64,000 bases of DNA. Origin: Bacteroidales bacterium. GTDB lineage: Bacteria > Bacteroidota > Bacteroidia > Bacteroidales > Lentimicrobiaceae. A program made the translations under genes and the position numbers. The number at the start of each line of letters is the position of its first letter. The first letter of the stretch is position 1. Below are positions 1 to 8,454 of this stretch, piece after piece. Where the stretch lies: contig JADIZB010000020.1 in the NCBI GenBank assembly GCA_016705005.1, positions 1-64,000 on the forward strand. The letters are read 5' to 3'. The notes under the pieces are model-generated. The model had not been told where the DNA came from and ran no database searches. It saw only the letters and a list, made by a program, of their open reading frames with translations.

Positions 1-9
1 TAACTTGTT

Positions 10-64
10 TATAGGTCGGATGTTTTCAGTCTTAGCCTACCCAATTTTGTTGTATAGGTCTGAT
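10..64. repeat. short direct repeat downstream of the integrase gene
   Basis: TATAGGTCGGAT (10-21) and TATAGGTCTGAT (53-64) are 12-mers with one mismatch, each preceded by TTGTT, 43 bp apart. They lie just past the 3' end of the recombinase gene. They could be recombinase arm or core sites, but the window begins here, so a longer array or a partner site cannot be judged. Confidence 0.35.
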
Positions 65-107
65 AGCACCCTCTCTTATTTCCTAACTCAAATTTATAAA
101 AATTGAT

Positions 108-1271
108 CTATAAATCGTCAAAAGGCGATTTTATTTTCTGAAGACTTTGTGTACTTACATGCGTATAAATTTCAGTTGTCTTCGAACTTTTATGACCCAA
201 CAACTCCTGTATGTAACGCAAATCAGTCCCCGATTCAAGCAAATGGGTCGCATAACTGTGCCTTAACCAGTGAAGTGTTACCGGCTTGCCAATGTTGGCC
301 AAATTTACCGCCGCTTTTAACACACTCTGCAAACTTTTTTCACTATACTGATCCCCCTTGTATTGCCCTTCAAATAACCAGTGCTCCGGCTTGTACATCA
401 TCAGGTACCCGTGCAACATGTTGATGACCCTGTCCGAAACAGGTACCACCCGGTCTTTCCGTCCCTTTGATTTCCTGATAATCAACAGATGCCGGTTAGT
501 ATCCAGGTCTGAAATCTTCAGATTTAAAAGCTCCCCGCGCCTAAGACCGCAGGCATAGATGGTGCTTAGCATTGCCCGGTGCTTCACATTTGTCGATGCT
601 TCGAGAATTGATTTAACTTCCTGTTTGCTGAGAACATTTGGCAGCAGGTGTTCCCGTTTCGGCCGGTGAATCAGTTCAACATCAAGAACCCGGTTTTCAA
701 TCGTCCTGTAAAATAATTTAACTGCGTTTACAACCTGGTTCTGAAAGCTACTGCTGAAACCATTTGCCAGGATATAACAGTTGTTGAATTGTATCAGGTC
801 ATCGTTGCTTATGTTGCCAGTTTCTTTTGCATGAAAATAGCGGAAAAAAATCCGGATGCTCTCGGTGTATGTCCTGATGGTGTTTTCGCTGTACCTTCTG
901 CTGTGCAGCCATTGGCTGAACCTGATCACCTTTTCGGAAGCCTCCGCGCTAAGTTCAGGCAGACTGACCTTTGGATTCAACCGGGTTGGGCTGGCTTGTG
1001 CAGGTGCTTCAAGCCGGCTTCTCTTCAGCGACTCCAGATCAAGCCAGGCTTTTCCCCTGAATGACCCGAAAAGATAATCCAGCGATTCCTTTGTATCTGG
1101 CATGTGCCAGGCACGGAGGCTCTGGCTCCAGGAACAACCGGGGATCATTTTAAGCAGACCTGTAAATTCAGGATTGTAATCAAATTCTGCGGCTATCCGT
1201 TTCTCACCCTGGTAAGTTACAGATTTCAAGGTAATTACTATTTGTTTTGCCATTGCAACCGGGATTAACAA
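108..1271 (-). CDS. tyrosine recombinase / site-specific integrase
   Basis: Catalyses site-specific strand exchange through a covalent 3'-phosphotyrosine. The 387-residue protein has an N-terminal region of about 105 residues, a SAM-like core-binding domain (about 110-200) and a catalytic domain (about 210-380). All catalytic residues are visible: Arg244 in CGLRRGELL, Lys269 in KSKGRKDR, His334 and Arg337 in HWLRHSYATHLL, His360 in LLGH and Tyr369 in TEIYTHV. The first Met reads MLIPVAMAKQ; the second Met (position 1253) is an equally likely start. It lacks the extra segment before the HxxR box that marks integron integrases. It lies about 280 bp from a displaced gcvP 3' end and an MNT/HEPN module, so it may have mobilised that material, but this is inference. 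The family assignment is secure; the target is unknown. Confidence 0.93.
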   Translation of the reverse strand: MLIPVAMAKQIVITLKSVTYQGEKRIAAEFDYNPEFTGLLKMIPGCSWSQSLRAWHMPDTKESLDYLFGSFRGKAWLDLESLKRSRLEAPAQASPTRLNPKVSLPELSAEASEKVIRFSQWLHSRRYSENTIRTYTESIRIFFRYFHAKETGNISNDDLIQFNNCYILANGFSSSFQNQVVNAVKLFYRTIENRVLDVELIHRPKREHLLPNVLSKQEVKSILEASTNVKHRAMLSTIYACGLRRGELLNLKISDLDTNRHLLIIRKSKGRKDRVVPVSDRVINMLHGYLMMYKPEHWLFEGQYKGDQYSEKSLQSVLKAAVNLANIGKPVTLHWLRHSYATHLLESGTDLRYIQELLGHKSSKTTEIYTHVSTQSLQKIKSPFDDL

Positions 1272-1502
1272 TAAACGCCATCATTTTCAGCCAGTGGTTC
1301 CCGGTTACCATCAACTGAGTTCGAAAATCAGAGAATAAATATAGTGTAAAAAAACAAAAAAATGCAGATGAGAATGCATATAAAAACGAAACCAACATTA
1401 AATATTTAATCATCAGATATTGTGAGCAATAGCATATAAATGAGCAATCTTCATGTAAATTTTACTGCTATATCTTTGTTTAACCGGAATGGGCAGGTGA
1501 AA

Positions 1503-1533
1503 AAAAACGCCCGCGTTCAGGGCGGGCGTTTTT
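1503..1533 (-). terminator. intrinsic terminator (hairpin with 12-bp stem)
   Basis: AAAAACGCCCGC (1503-1514) pairs perfectly with GCGGGCGTTTTT (1522-1533) around a 7-nt loop. A/T runs on both sides make it usable in either direction. It sits directly after the displaced gcvP 3' end and matches the position of the terminator after intact gcvP (2407-2432), so it was probably the original gcvP terminator. Confidence 0.85.
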
Positions 1534-1551
1534 GAAAACAAAATACGTGTT

Positions 1552-1630
1552 TTACTTTCCGGGCTCCTCATAATCCGATACCGGCGCACAGGTACAAATC
1601 AGGTTACAGTCGCCAAAAGCATCGTCAATG
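1552..1630 (-). pseudogene. displaced 3' end of gcvP (about 26 codons with stop)
   Basis: Bases 1566-1630 match 2529-2593, the last codons of the intact gcvP, at 60 of 65 positions, with 28 consecutive identical bases. On the minus strand the copy stays in the gcvP frame: it reads IDDAFGDCNLICTCAPVSDY followed by EEPGK and a TAA stop at 1552-1554. The intact gene has DRNLVC and ends EEKGS. Most substitutions are silent or conservative, so the copy comes from a diverged gcvP allele, not from a fresh tandem duplication. Similarity stops abruptly at 1631. It lies 963 bp from its match, with only the MNT/HEPN module between them. Confidence 0.85.
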
Positions 1631-1664
1631 AAACGAATTATAATTAAGAGAATAACAGGGGTTA

Positions 1665-1985
1665 TCAGGCAACAATCCTGCTGTTATAATACATTTTAAC
1701 CTGGGAATCTTTGTATTCTTCCGGTGTCAGATTGATAATGTCCATCGGGATTTTAAATTTCCTTAATGTCTCAATCTCAGGTTTCATGGTCAGTTCAGAA
1801 CGTTCAAACAGGTCTTTATTCTGAAAATCAGAAGATACTATAATCAGATCAATATCACTGTCTTCATTTATTTCTCCGGTCAGGGCAGAGCCAAACAAAG
1901 CTATGGATTCAACATTTAATCCATTTAATCTTAGTTGTGTTCTTAAATGAAGGATGATCTCATCTATTATTGCTGTTTTATCCAT
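1665..1985 (-). CDS. MNT-type minimal nucleotidyltransferase (antitoxin of HEPN/MNT pair)
   Basis: A 106-residue nucleotidyltransferase of the DNA polymerase beta superfamily. The active site is visible: Gly32-Ser33 in LFGSALTG, the two metal-binding acids Asp44 and Asp46 in DSDIDLIIV, and a third acid at Asp82 in IPMDIINL. In characterised HEPN/MNT systems this protein neutralises the HEPN RNase by AMPylating it. The gene follows the HEPN gene on the same strand. If the HEPN frameshift is repaired, the two reading frames overlap by 19 bp, which suggests translational coupling. It lies inside the segment bounded by two gcvP 3' ends, so it is probably an acquired cassette. Confidence 0.9.
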   Translation of the reverse strand: MDKTAIIDEIILHLRTQLRLNGLNVESIALFGSALTGEINEDSDIDLIIVSSDFQNKDLFERSELTMKPEIETLRKFKIPMDIINLTPEEYKDSQVKMYYNSRIVA

Positions 1986-2098
1986 ACCTGAATTTTCTTT
2001 GTTTGATCTAAAATTGATAGTGTACGTTCTCTGGAATAGGCAGCAACCAATTTCCTCAAATCTTCAGGATACCTTGTTGGTACTGAAATTTTGTTCAG
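1967..2098 (-). pseudogene. C-terminal part of the HEPN gene in the shifted frame
   Basis: Skipping one base after codon TAC (2102-2100) opens a 43-codon frame that begins LNKISVPTRYPEDLRKLV and ends VWIKQQ followed by TAA (1969-1967). The PTRYPEDL segment is the conserved C-terminal signature of this HEPN family, so this is the missing end of the upstream frame. The restored protein would be about 132 residues, normal for the family, and would overlap the start of the MNT gene by 19 bp. Confidence 0.75.
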
Positions 2099-2366
2099 TG
2101 TATAAAAGAAACTCATATTGAGCATCATCAAGCTTCAAATCCATTTTTTCAACAAAAAACAACGAGCTGTGCGATTTTGAAGGAAACATGTTTCTTGATC
2201 GGACCAAAAGGCCTTTCAAAGCTTTTTCGATGCTCAGATGACACATGAAAATGCAATAAACATATCTGCCGGATTCAAACATGGCAGATGCAGTTTCCAG
2301 ATCATAATCTGATTGAAAATACCATTCTTCGTGCCTAGTTGCATCATCCATAAACCAAAAATACAA
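2064..2366 (-). CDS. HEPN-domain protein (toxin of HEPN/MNT pair), truncated by frameshift
   Basis: The 100-residue open frame starts MYFWFMDDATRHEEW; Met6 (position 2351) is the better start because HEPN proteins commonly begin just before an ATRHEEW-like segment. It carries the first helices of the HEPN fold (YDLETASAMFESGRY, LSIEKALKGLLV) and a basic segment followed by His66, near where the RX4-6H RNase motif is expected, although the spacing from Arg58 is seven. At codon 90 the frame departs from the family: it reads EQNFSTNKVS and stops. The expected C-terminal helix is encoded in the next frame (1967-2098). Either the toxin is inactivated, there is a one-base assembly error, or frameshifting occurs. 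Confidence 0.75.
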   Translation of the reverse strand: MYFWFMDDATRHEEWYFQSDYDLETASAMFESGRYVYCIFMCHLSIEKALKGLLVRSRNMFPSKSHSSLFFVEKMDLKLDDAQYEFLLYTEQNFSTNKVS

Positions 2367-2406
2367 ATAATACCATAGAATACTATATTTAACCCGCTGA
2401 AAAAAT

Positions 2407-2432
2407 AACGCCCACCATTTCTGGCAGGCGTT
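2407..2432 (-). terminator. gcvP terminator hairpin
   Basis: AACGCC (2407-2412) pairs with GGCGTT (2427-2432), with an inner CCA/TGG pair and a TTTC loop. On the minus strand it is followed by T-rich sequence. It separates gcvP from the HEPN/MNT pair. It is weaker than the similar hairpin at 1503-1533. Confidence 0.6.
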
Positions 2433-2514
2433 TCAATGGATTATCCATAGACCGTATGGCAGTGTCTCTGCCCAGGCCGAATTACTAAAGTACGGACCCG
2501 GTCACTTTCTTTGA

Positions 2515-5412
2515 TCAGGAACCTTTTTCCTCATAATCCGATACCGGCGCACAGGTGCACACCAGGTTACGGTCGCCAAAAGCATCGTCGATGCGCGTTA
2601 CGGCCGGCCAGTATTTATCGGTCTTGTCACAGGCAACCGGAAAAGCAGCCTTCTCACGTGAGTAGGGGAGGTTCCAGTCATCAGTAGCAACCATACACAG
2701 GGTATGTGGTGCCTTTTTGATCACATTCACCACCCTGTCGGCCCTGCCTTCGGCAATCTCATCAACCTCTTTGCGGATGGCCACCATGGCCTCAACAAAC
2801 CGGTCGAGTTCCTCCAGTGGCTCACTCTCGGTGGGCTCCACCATCAGGGTGCCGTGTACCGGGAAAGCTACTGTGGGTGCATGGAAACCATAATCCATCA
2901 GCCGCTTGGCAAGGTCAATCACCTGCAGGTCGGCTGTTTTGCTGAACTCATTGCAGTCGAGGATCATCTCATGCGCCACATGACCGTTTTTGCCGGTATA
3001 AAGGATCTTATAGTGACCCTCAAGTTTGGTTTTCAGGTAATTGGCGTTCAATATGGCAAGTTTTGTCGCTTCAGTCAGCCCGGCACCACCCAGCAGTTTT
3101 ATGTAACCGTAGGATATGGGCAGTATAGAAGCACTTCCGAACGGTGCAGCGGCAACCGCTGTGATGGCTGCCTCACCCCCGGTTTTTACCATTTTATGTC
3201 CCGGAAGGAAGGGTTTCAGATGCCTGGCTACACCAATCGGGCCTACACCGGGTCCGCCACCACCATGGGGGATGGCAAAGGTCTTGTGCAGGTTCAGGTG
3301 GCAGACGTCGGCACCGATAAAGCCCGGGCTGGTCAATCCCACCTGCGCATTCATATTGGCCCCGTCCATATAGACCTGGCCGCCGTTTTCATGAATAATT
3401 TTTATCAGATCAAGAATGCCCTCTTCAAACACCCCGTGAGTCGAAGGATAAGTCACCATACACGAAGAAAGGGTATCCCTGTATTTTTCAGCCTTTTCTT
3501 TCAGATCATCCATGTCGATGTTGCCGTTGGGGTCGGTTTTCACCACCACCACCGTCATGCCGGCCATAGCGGCACTGGCTGGATTGGTGCCGTGCGCCGA
3601 TGCCGGAATCAGGCAAACATTCCGGTGAGCGTCGCCGCGGCTCAGATGATAAGCCCTGATTACCAGCAAACCGGTATATTCGCCGGCAGCGCCCGAATTG
3701 GGCTGGAACGACATGGCCGCAAATCCGGTGATCTCACACAATGCCTTCTCCAGGTCGCGGATCATCAGGTAATAACCTTCGGCCTGCTCTTCCGGAACAA
3801 ACGGATGAAGACTGTTAAACTCCGGCCAGCTGAGTGCGAACAGCTCGGCAGCGGCATTCAGTTTCATGGTGCACGATCCCAGCGGAATCATCGACCGGTT
3901 GAGCGACAGGTCCTTGCCTTCAAGCTTCTTCAGGAAACGCATCATGCCGGTTTCGGAATGATAACTGTTGAAAACCGCTTCCGTCATAAAGGCCGATGTG
4001 CGCCTGAATTCAGCGGGTATGGTCTTTATCTGGCAGCAATCCTCGGGAATACACACATAATCCTTGAATTCCTTACGGGTGGCCGAGGCGAAGATATTCA
4101 CCAGTGTGTTCACATCCTCCAGATTGGTGGTTTCGTCGAGGCTGATACCGATTACCCGTTCACTCAGGTAACGGAAGTTTACTTCATTTTCCAGGGCCAG
4201 TTTGCGCAACTCAGCCATCCTCACCGTTTCCGGGACTTCAATGCGTACCGTGTCGAAATAGGTACCGTTCAGCTGGGTATAACCATATTTCAATACTTCG
4301 GTGGCCAGCACACCGGCCAGGGTGTTGATGCGCTCAGCAATCTGCCTGATACCTGCCGGACCGTGATAAACCCCGTACATGCCACTCATAATCGCCAGCA
4401 ATGCCTGTGCGGTGCAGATGTTCGATGTGGCACGCTCACGCTTGATGTGCTGCTCGCGGGTCTGCAGGGCCATGCGGAGCGCCCTGTTGCCCTGTGCATC
4501 CACCGACACACCGATGATACGGCCGGGGATGTTCCTTTTATACTCTTCGCGGGTGGCGAAATAACCGGCATGCGGTCCGCCGAAGCCCATAGGAAGGCCA
4601 AAACGCTGGTTGGTACCTACCACCACATCGGCACCCCATTCGCCCGGAGGAGTCAGCAGGGCCAGGCTCATGAGGTCGGCTGCCACCGCAACCATTACCC
4701 CTTTTTCATGGGCTTTGGTCACAAAACTGCTGTAATCGTAAATCTCACCCGTTTCATCCGGATATTGCACGATGGCTCCGAACCAGCTGGCGTCGAATTC
4801 AACTGACTGCCAGTCGCCGGTTTCTACCCTGATACCCAAAGGCTCGGCCCGGGTTACCAGCACATCAATCGTCTGGGGGAAAAGTTTGTCAGAGATAAAG
4901 AACCGGTTGGCACCGGCTTTCACTGCCTCACGTGACCGTGAGTTGAAAAGCATGATCATCGCCTCCGAGGCCGAAGTACCTTCATCAAGCAGCGAGGCAT
5001 TGGCAAGGGGCATACCGGTCAGATCGCTGATCATGGTCTGGTAGATCAGCAGGGCCTCAAGCCTGCCCTGCGAAATTTCAGCCTGGTATGGCGTGTATGA
5101 AGTGTACCACCCCGGATTCTCGAGGATGTTGCGCTGGATAACCCCGGGAGTGATGCTGTTGTAATATCCGAGTCCGATATAGGTTTTAAAAAGTTTATTC
5201 CTCGACCCAAGCTGTTTCAGGTGGGTAAGGTATTCAAATTCGTTGAGGGCCTCAGGCAGATTGAGGGCCTTAGGCAGCCTGATCGAAGCAGGAACGGTTT
5301 CATCAATCAGCTGGTTGAGGCTGTCAACCCCAATGGCTTTAAGCATTTCGGCGACCTCATTTTCCCTGGGTCCGTTATGGCGGTTAATGAAGTTATTGGT
5401 AAGTTTCGACAT
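2515..5412 (-). CDS. gcvP: glycine dehydrogenase (aminomethyl-transferring), P-protein of glycine cleavage
   Basis: The P-protein of the glycine cleavage system decarboxylates glycine with pyridoxal phosphate and passes the aminomethyl group to lipoylated H-protein. The 965-residue single-chain form carries both halves of the bacterial enzyme. The PLP lysine is Lys710 in NLHKTFAIPHGGGGPG, with the glycine-rich loop behind it. I chose the ATG at 5412 (MSKLTNNFINRHNGPRE), because the 17 residues before it are unlike the family and the NRHNG segment is the usual N-terminus. A promoter-like TATCTTTG lies at 5461-5468. No gcvT or gcvH is adjacent. The gene's last 65 bases are also present at 1566-1630. 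Confidence 0.97.
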   Translation of the reverse strand: MSKLTNNFINRHNGPRENEVAEMLKAIGVDSLNQLIDETVPASIRLPKALNLPEALNEFEYLTHLKQLGSRNKLFKTYIGLGYYNSITPGVIQRNILENPGWYTSYTPYQAEISQGRLEALLIYQTMISDLTGMPLANASLLDEGTSASEAMIMLFNSRSREAVKAGANRFFISDKLFPQTIDVLVTRAEPLGIRVETGDWQSVEFDASWFGAIVQYPDETGEIYDYSSFVTKAHEKGVMVAVAADLMSLALLTPPGEWGADVVVGTNQRFGLPMGFGGPHAGYFATREEYKRNIPGRIIGVSVDAQGNRALRMALQTREQHIKRERATSNICTAQALLAIMSGMYGVYHGPAGIRQIAERINTLAGVLATEVLKYGYTQLNGTYFDTVRIEVPETVRMAELRKLALENEVNFRYLSERVIGISLDETTNLEDVNTLVNIFASATRKEFKDYVCIPEDCCQIKTIPAEFRRTSAFMTEAVFNSYHSETGMMRFLKKLEGKDLSLNRSMIPLGSCTMKLNAAAELFALSWPEFNSLHPFVPEEQAEGYYLMIRDLEKALCEITGFAAMSFQPNSGAAGEYTGLLVIRAYHLSRGDAHRNVCLIPASAHGTNPASAAMAGMTVVVVKTDPNGNIDMDDLKEKAEKYRDTLSSCMVTYPSTHGVFEEGILDLIKIIHENGGQVYMDGANMNAQVGLTSPGFIGADVCHLNLHKTFAIPHGGGGPGVGPIGVARHLKPFLPGHKMVKTGGEAAITAVAAAPFGSASILPISYGYIKLLGGAGLTEATKLAILNANYLKTKLEGHYKILYTGKNGHVAHEMILDCNEFSKTADLQVIDLAKRLMDYGFHAPTVAFPVHGTLMVEPTESEPLEELDRFVEAMVAIRKEVDEIAEGRADRVVNVIKKAPHTLCMVATDDWNLPYSREKAAFPVACDKTDKYWPAVTRIDDAFGDRNLVCTCAPVSDYEEKGS

Positions 5413-5460
5413 GGGATGTTGTTGTTGTATAATGGTTGACCGGATGGTTGAAATATGGGG

Positions 5461-5468
5461 CAAAGATA
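5461..5468 (-). promoter_or_regulatory. Bacteroidetes-type -7 element of gcvP
   Basis: Reads TATCTTTG on the minus strand, an exact TAnnTTTG match, about 49 bp before the chosen ATG. The upstream position 19 bp away reads TTTA in place of TTTG. Confidence 0.5.
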
Positions 5469-5630
5469 AAGATTATCATATACCCGGTAAAATTTGAACG
5501 GGAAACTTTTATAATGTTATATAGCTGAATAACAGATATATGCAATAATGTAAATATTGCGAATGTGTTTTGAGGACGGGATGGCATCAGGTGGGTTTGT
5601 CATTTCATCTGACGGTGGGTTAAAACAAAA

Positions 5631-5647
5631 GCTGCCCAATGGGCAGC
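5631..5647 (-). terminator. hppA terminator
   Basis: GCTGCCC (5631-5637) and GGGCAGC (5641-5647) form a 7-bp stem with an AAT loop. On the minus strand it is followed by TTTTGTTTT, a good U-tract. A second small hairpin (AGGGTT 5686-5691 with AACCCT 5697-5702) lies between it and the hppA stop. Confidence 0.8.
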
Positions 5648-5717
5648 CTTTGACAAATGTGATGAAACCTGGTCAACAGAACCTCAGGGTTATTCCAACC
5701 CTAAGGGCAGGTTTTAG

Positions 5718-8141
5718 CTATTCGTTGATTCTCATCTTGTAGAACGATCTCCAGACAAAGACCAGCGCCACTGCCAGGAAGAAAAACCCGATGTAATGGG
5801 CTACCGGCCTGAAATGCTCGGCTATGGCTATCTCCATGGCCAGCAATCCGAACAGTGTGGTAAATTTGATGATCGGGTTCAGTGCTACCGATGAAGTGTC
5901 TTTAAAAGGATCACCAACGGTATCGCCGACAACGGAAGCAGCATGCAGTTCGGTTCCCTTTTCCTTCATATCCACTTCAATCACCTTTTTGGCGTTGTCC
6001 CATGCACCACCGGCATTGGCCATAAACACAGCCTGGAACAATCCGAAGAAAGCAATGGAAATCAGGTAACTGACAAACAACGAAACAGGAAGGGCGAATT
6101 TCATCTTGTCGGCATCGGTCATTCCTGCTTCAAGTCCGGTAGGCGAGGAGAGGAAGGCAAAAGCCAGGGCAAAGGAGAAAATGGCGATGAAAATATTCCA
6201 CATACCCTTCTGGGCATAAACGGTACAGATCTGAACCACCTGTTTTGATTTTTCCACATCCGCCTTTTTCGGGGCATTGGGATCGAGGTTGATGTTTTTG
6301 CGGATAAATTCAACGGCACGTCCGGCACCGGTAGCTACAGCCTGAATCGATGCACCGGTAAACCAGTAAACGACAGCACCGCCAGCCAGGAATCCAAGAA
6401 TTGTATAAGGATTGAGCAGGTTCAGAATCTGTTCGGGATTCACACCCAGACTTTTCTGGATAACCAGGATCAGTGAAAAGATCATGGTGGTGGCACCGAC
6501 GACGGCGGTACCGATCAGCACCGGTTTGGCAGTGGCCTTAAAGGTATTGCCTGCACCATCGTTGGCTTCGAGATAGTATTTCGATTTCTCAAAATCAGGT
6601 TTGAACCCGAATTCCTTTTCAATCTCAATGCTCTTTGCTTTCTGATCTTCTTCAATCAGCGATAACTCATAAATCGACTGTGCGTTGTCGGTCACCGGAC
6701 CATAGCTGTCGACCGCGATGGTTACCGGGCCCATGCCCAGCATACCAAAAGCAACAAGACCAAAGGCGAAAATAGATGGATAGATCATCAGGCCGTCGAG
6801 CCCGAAAGTACTGGCGAAATAGGCTGTAAACATCAGCAGAAGGAAAACCATTCCCATCCAGAAGGCGCTGAAATTTCCGGCCACGAGTCCGGCCAGGATG
6901 TTGAGCGAGGCGCCCCCTTTCTTGGATGCTTCAACCACTTCATTCACATGGGTCGACTTGGGACTGGTGAATATTTTCGTGAATTCAGGAATCAGGGCCG
7001 CGCCAAGGGTGCCCACACTGATGATGATCGACAGCGTGATCCAGAGATTATCCGGCATATCGCTGATGGTCAGATAACTGATGATGAAAGTGACAAAAAT
7101 AGAGAGGATGGAAGTGATCCACACCAGTGAAGTCAGCGGCTTTTCAAAGTCAAGGTCATCGACATTCGAATATTTTGCCTTTGTAATAATGCCATTGATA
7201 TAAAAAGAGACAATCGAGGTAACGATCATCAGGATTCGCATAATAAAGATCCAGGTAAGCAGCTGCACCTGGTAAGCGGGATCGGTAACGGCCAGCAGGA
7301 TAAAGGAAATCAGTGCTACTCCGGTTACACCGTAGGTTTCAAATCCGTCGGCGGTAGGTCCCACACTGTCGCCGGCATTGTCGCCAACACAATCGGCAAT
7401 GGTACCCGGGTTGCGGGGATCATCTTCGCCGATCTTGAAAATAACCTTCATCAGGTCGGAGCCGATGTCGGCAATCTTGGTGAAAATACCTCCGGCAATC
7501 CTGAGGGCCGAAGCGCCCAGCGATTCACCGATGGCAAAGCCGATAAAACTGGCACCGGCATATTCACCGGGTACAAACATCAGGATGATCAGCATCATAA
7601 TAAGTTCGAGCGAAATCAGCACAACACCGATGCTCATACCTGCATTCAGCGGGATGTTGAGCAGTTTGATGGGCTTACGTTCAAGCGAAGCAAAAGCCAT
7701 CCTTGAGTTGGCAAGGGTGTTCATGCGGATACCGAACCAGGCAACACTGTAGGAACCCAGGATGCCGATAACCGTCCACCCCAGGATCATCAGCACAGCG
7801 CCGAATCCGAAGTTGGCTTCCGAAAGAAATCCGAAATAAAAAGCCACAGCTGAGCCGACAAACAGAAACAGAATGGCCAGAAACTTGCCCTGCTGAACCA
7901 GGTATGTTTTTCCGGTTTCATAAATAACATTGGCCACATCAAGCATCGACTGGTGAGCCCTGATCTTTTTAACCTTGGTAAATTGATAAAAACCGAACAG
8001 GAGTCCGGCAAGGGTAATTAAAAATCCCCAGTAGAGGATGGGCTGGTCTTTTATCCCGGCAGGGATCACAAGATCAGCTTCGCTTGCATTGGTGATGGCC
8101 GGCAATATTGCAACAGCCAGCAGAGTTAGGATTCTCTTCAT
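5718..8141 (-). CDS. hppA: membrane-bound ion-translocating pyrophosphatase
   Basis: Couples hydrolysis of pyrophosphate to pumping of H+ or Na+ across the inner membrane. The 807-residue protein begins with a hydrophobic signal-like segment and has about 16 membrane spans. The cytosolic active-site loops are present: EDDPRNPGTIAD followed by VGDNAGDSVG in one half, and VGDTVGDPFKDTSSVALNP near the C-terminus. The stretch after the first loop (GPTADGFETYGVTG) differs from the plant and Rhodospirillum enzymes. In the segment GNTFKATAK, Lys occupies the position that is Ala in K+-dependent enzymes, which predicts a K+-independent pump, normally H+-specific; the usual Thr three residues later is Ala. 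A near-consensus promoter lies upstream at 8185-8214. Confidence 0.95.
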   Translation of the reverse strand: MKRILTLLAVAILPAITNASEADLVIPAGIKDQPILYWGFLITLAGLLFGFYQFTKVKKIRAHQSMLDVANVIYETGKTYLVQQGKFLAILFLFVGSAVAFYFGFLSEANFGFGAVLMILGWTVIGILGSYSVAWFGIRMNTLANSRMAFASLERKPIKLLNIPLNAGMSIGVVLISLELIMMLIILMFVPGEYAGASFIGFAIGESLGASALRIAGGIFTKIADIGSDLMKVIFKIGEDDPRNPGTIADCVGDNAGDSVGPTADGFETYGVTGVALISFILLAVTDPAYQVQLLTWIFIMRILMIVTSIVSFYINGIITKAKYSNVDDLDFEKPLTSLVWITSILSIFVTFIISYLTISDMPDNLWITLSIIISVGTLGAALIPEFTKIFTSPKSTHVNEVVEASKKGGASLNILAGLVAGNFSAFWMGMVFLLLMFTAYFASTFGLDGLMIYPSIFAFGLVAFGMLGMGPVTIAVDSYGPVTDNAQSIYELSLIEEDQKAKSIEIEKEFGFKPDFEKSKYYLEANDGAGNTFKATAKPVLIGTAVVGATTMIFSLILVIQKSLGVNPEQILNLLNPYTILGFLAGGAVVYWFTGASIQAVATGAGRAVEFIRKNINLDPNAPKKADVEKSKQVVQICTVYAQKGMWNIFIAIFSFALAFAFLSSPTGLEAGMTDADKMKFALPVSLFVSYLISIAFFGLFQAVFMANAGGAWDNAKKVIEVDMKEKGTELHAASVVGDTVGDPFKDTSSVALNPIIKFTTLFGLLAMEIAIAEHFRPVAHYIGFFFLAVALVFVWRSFYKMRINE

Positions 8142-8184
8142 ACGCGCTCCGATTGATTTTCAAATGTTGGTTGGTTATATTTTA

Positions 8185-8214
8185 CAAATATAGGGAAGTA
8201 ATTGCGAATACAAA
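8185..8214 (-). promoter_or_regulatory. hppA promoter (TTTG-N18-TATATTTG)
   Basis: On the minus strand, TTTG (8214-8211) and TATATTTG (8192-8185) are separated by 18 bp. This is a full match to the Bacteroidetes sigma consensus. It predicts a leader of about 35-40 nt before the ATG at 8141. The remainder of the 313-bp gap between hppA and the nuclease gene shows nothing else I can support, apart from a weak TAATTTTA at 8418-8425 that could serve the nuclease gene. Confidence 0.75.
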
Positions 8215-8454
8215 AACCATAATGCAGCCGTATTGTTTAAAAAACAGCCATTTAACGCCTATTTCAGACATAATAGCAGACCTTATAGATGCAGGAATCT
8301 ATATGTATCTGCCTGATTTCGCAATCGTTTGCGGAAATTTTGATCCAGAAGATTAAATCCTGAAATGTTGAAAAAAAATTAATTACCGGCAGATGGCTGG
8401 CTGAAATTTTTATTTTCTAATTTTAGCATCTTAAATTATAGCTGCCAATCGTTG

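Noticed and set aside
108..1271. Integron integrase
   Set aside because: The additional domain that precedes the HxxR box in IntI proteins is missing, and no attC-like array is visible in the window.
1204..1413. A 69-codon minus-strand frame over the integrase start
   Set aside because: It overlaps the integrase in another frame and is hydrophobic AT-rich noise without context.
1471..1478. TATCTTTG promoter-like motif on the plus strand (also at 45762-45769)
   Set aside because: Both match TAnnTTTG, but no plus-strand gene follows within a sensible distance and no TTTG lies at the right spacing.
2704..4806. A 700-codon open frame antisense to gcvP
   Set aside because: It lies wholly opposite a strongly conserved gene. 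It has no family resemblance and many His/Arg/Gly runs typical of the reverse complement of GC-rich coding sequence.
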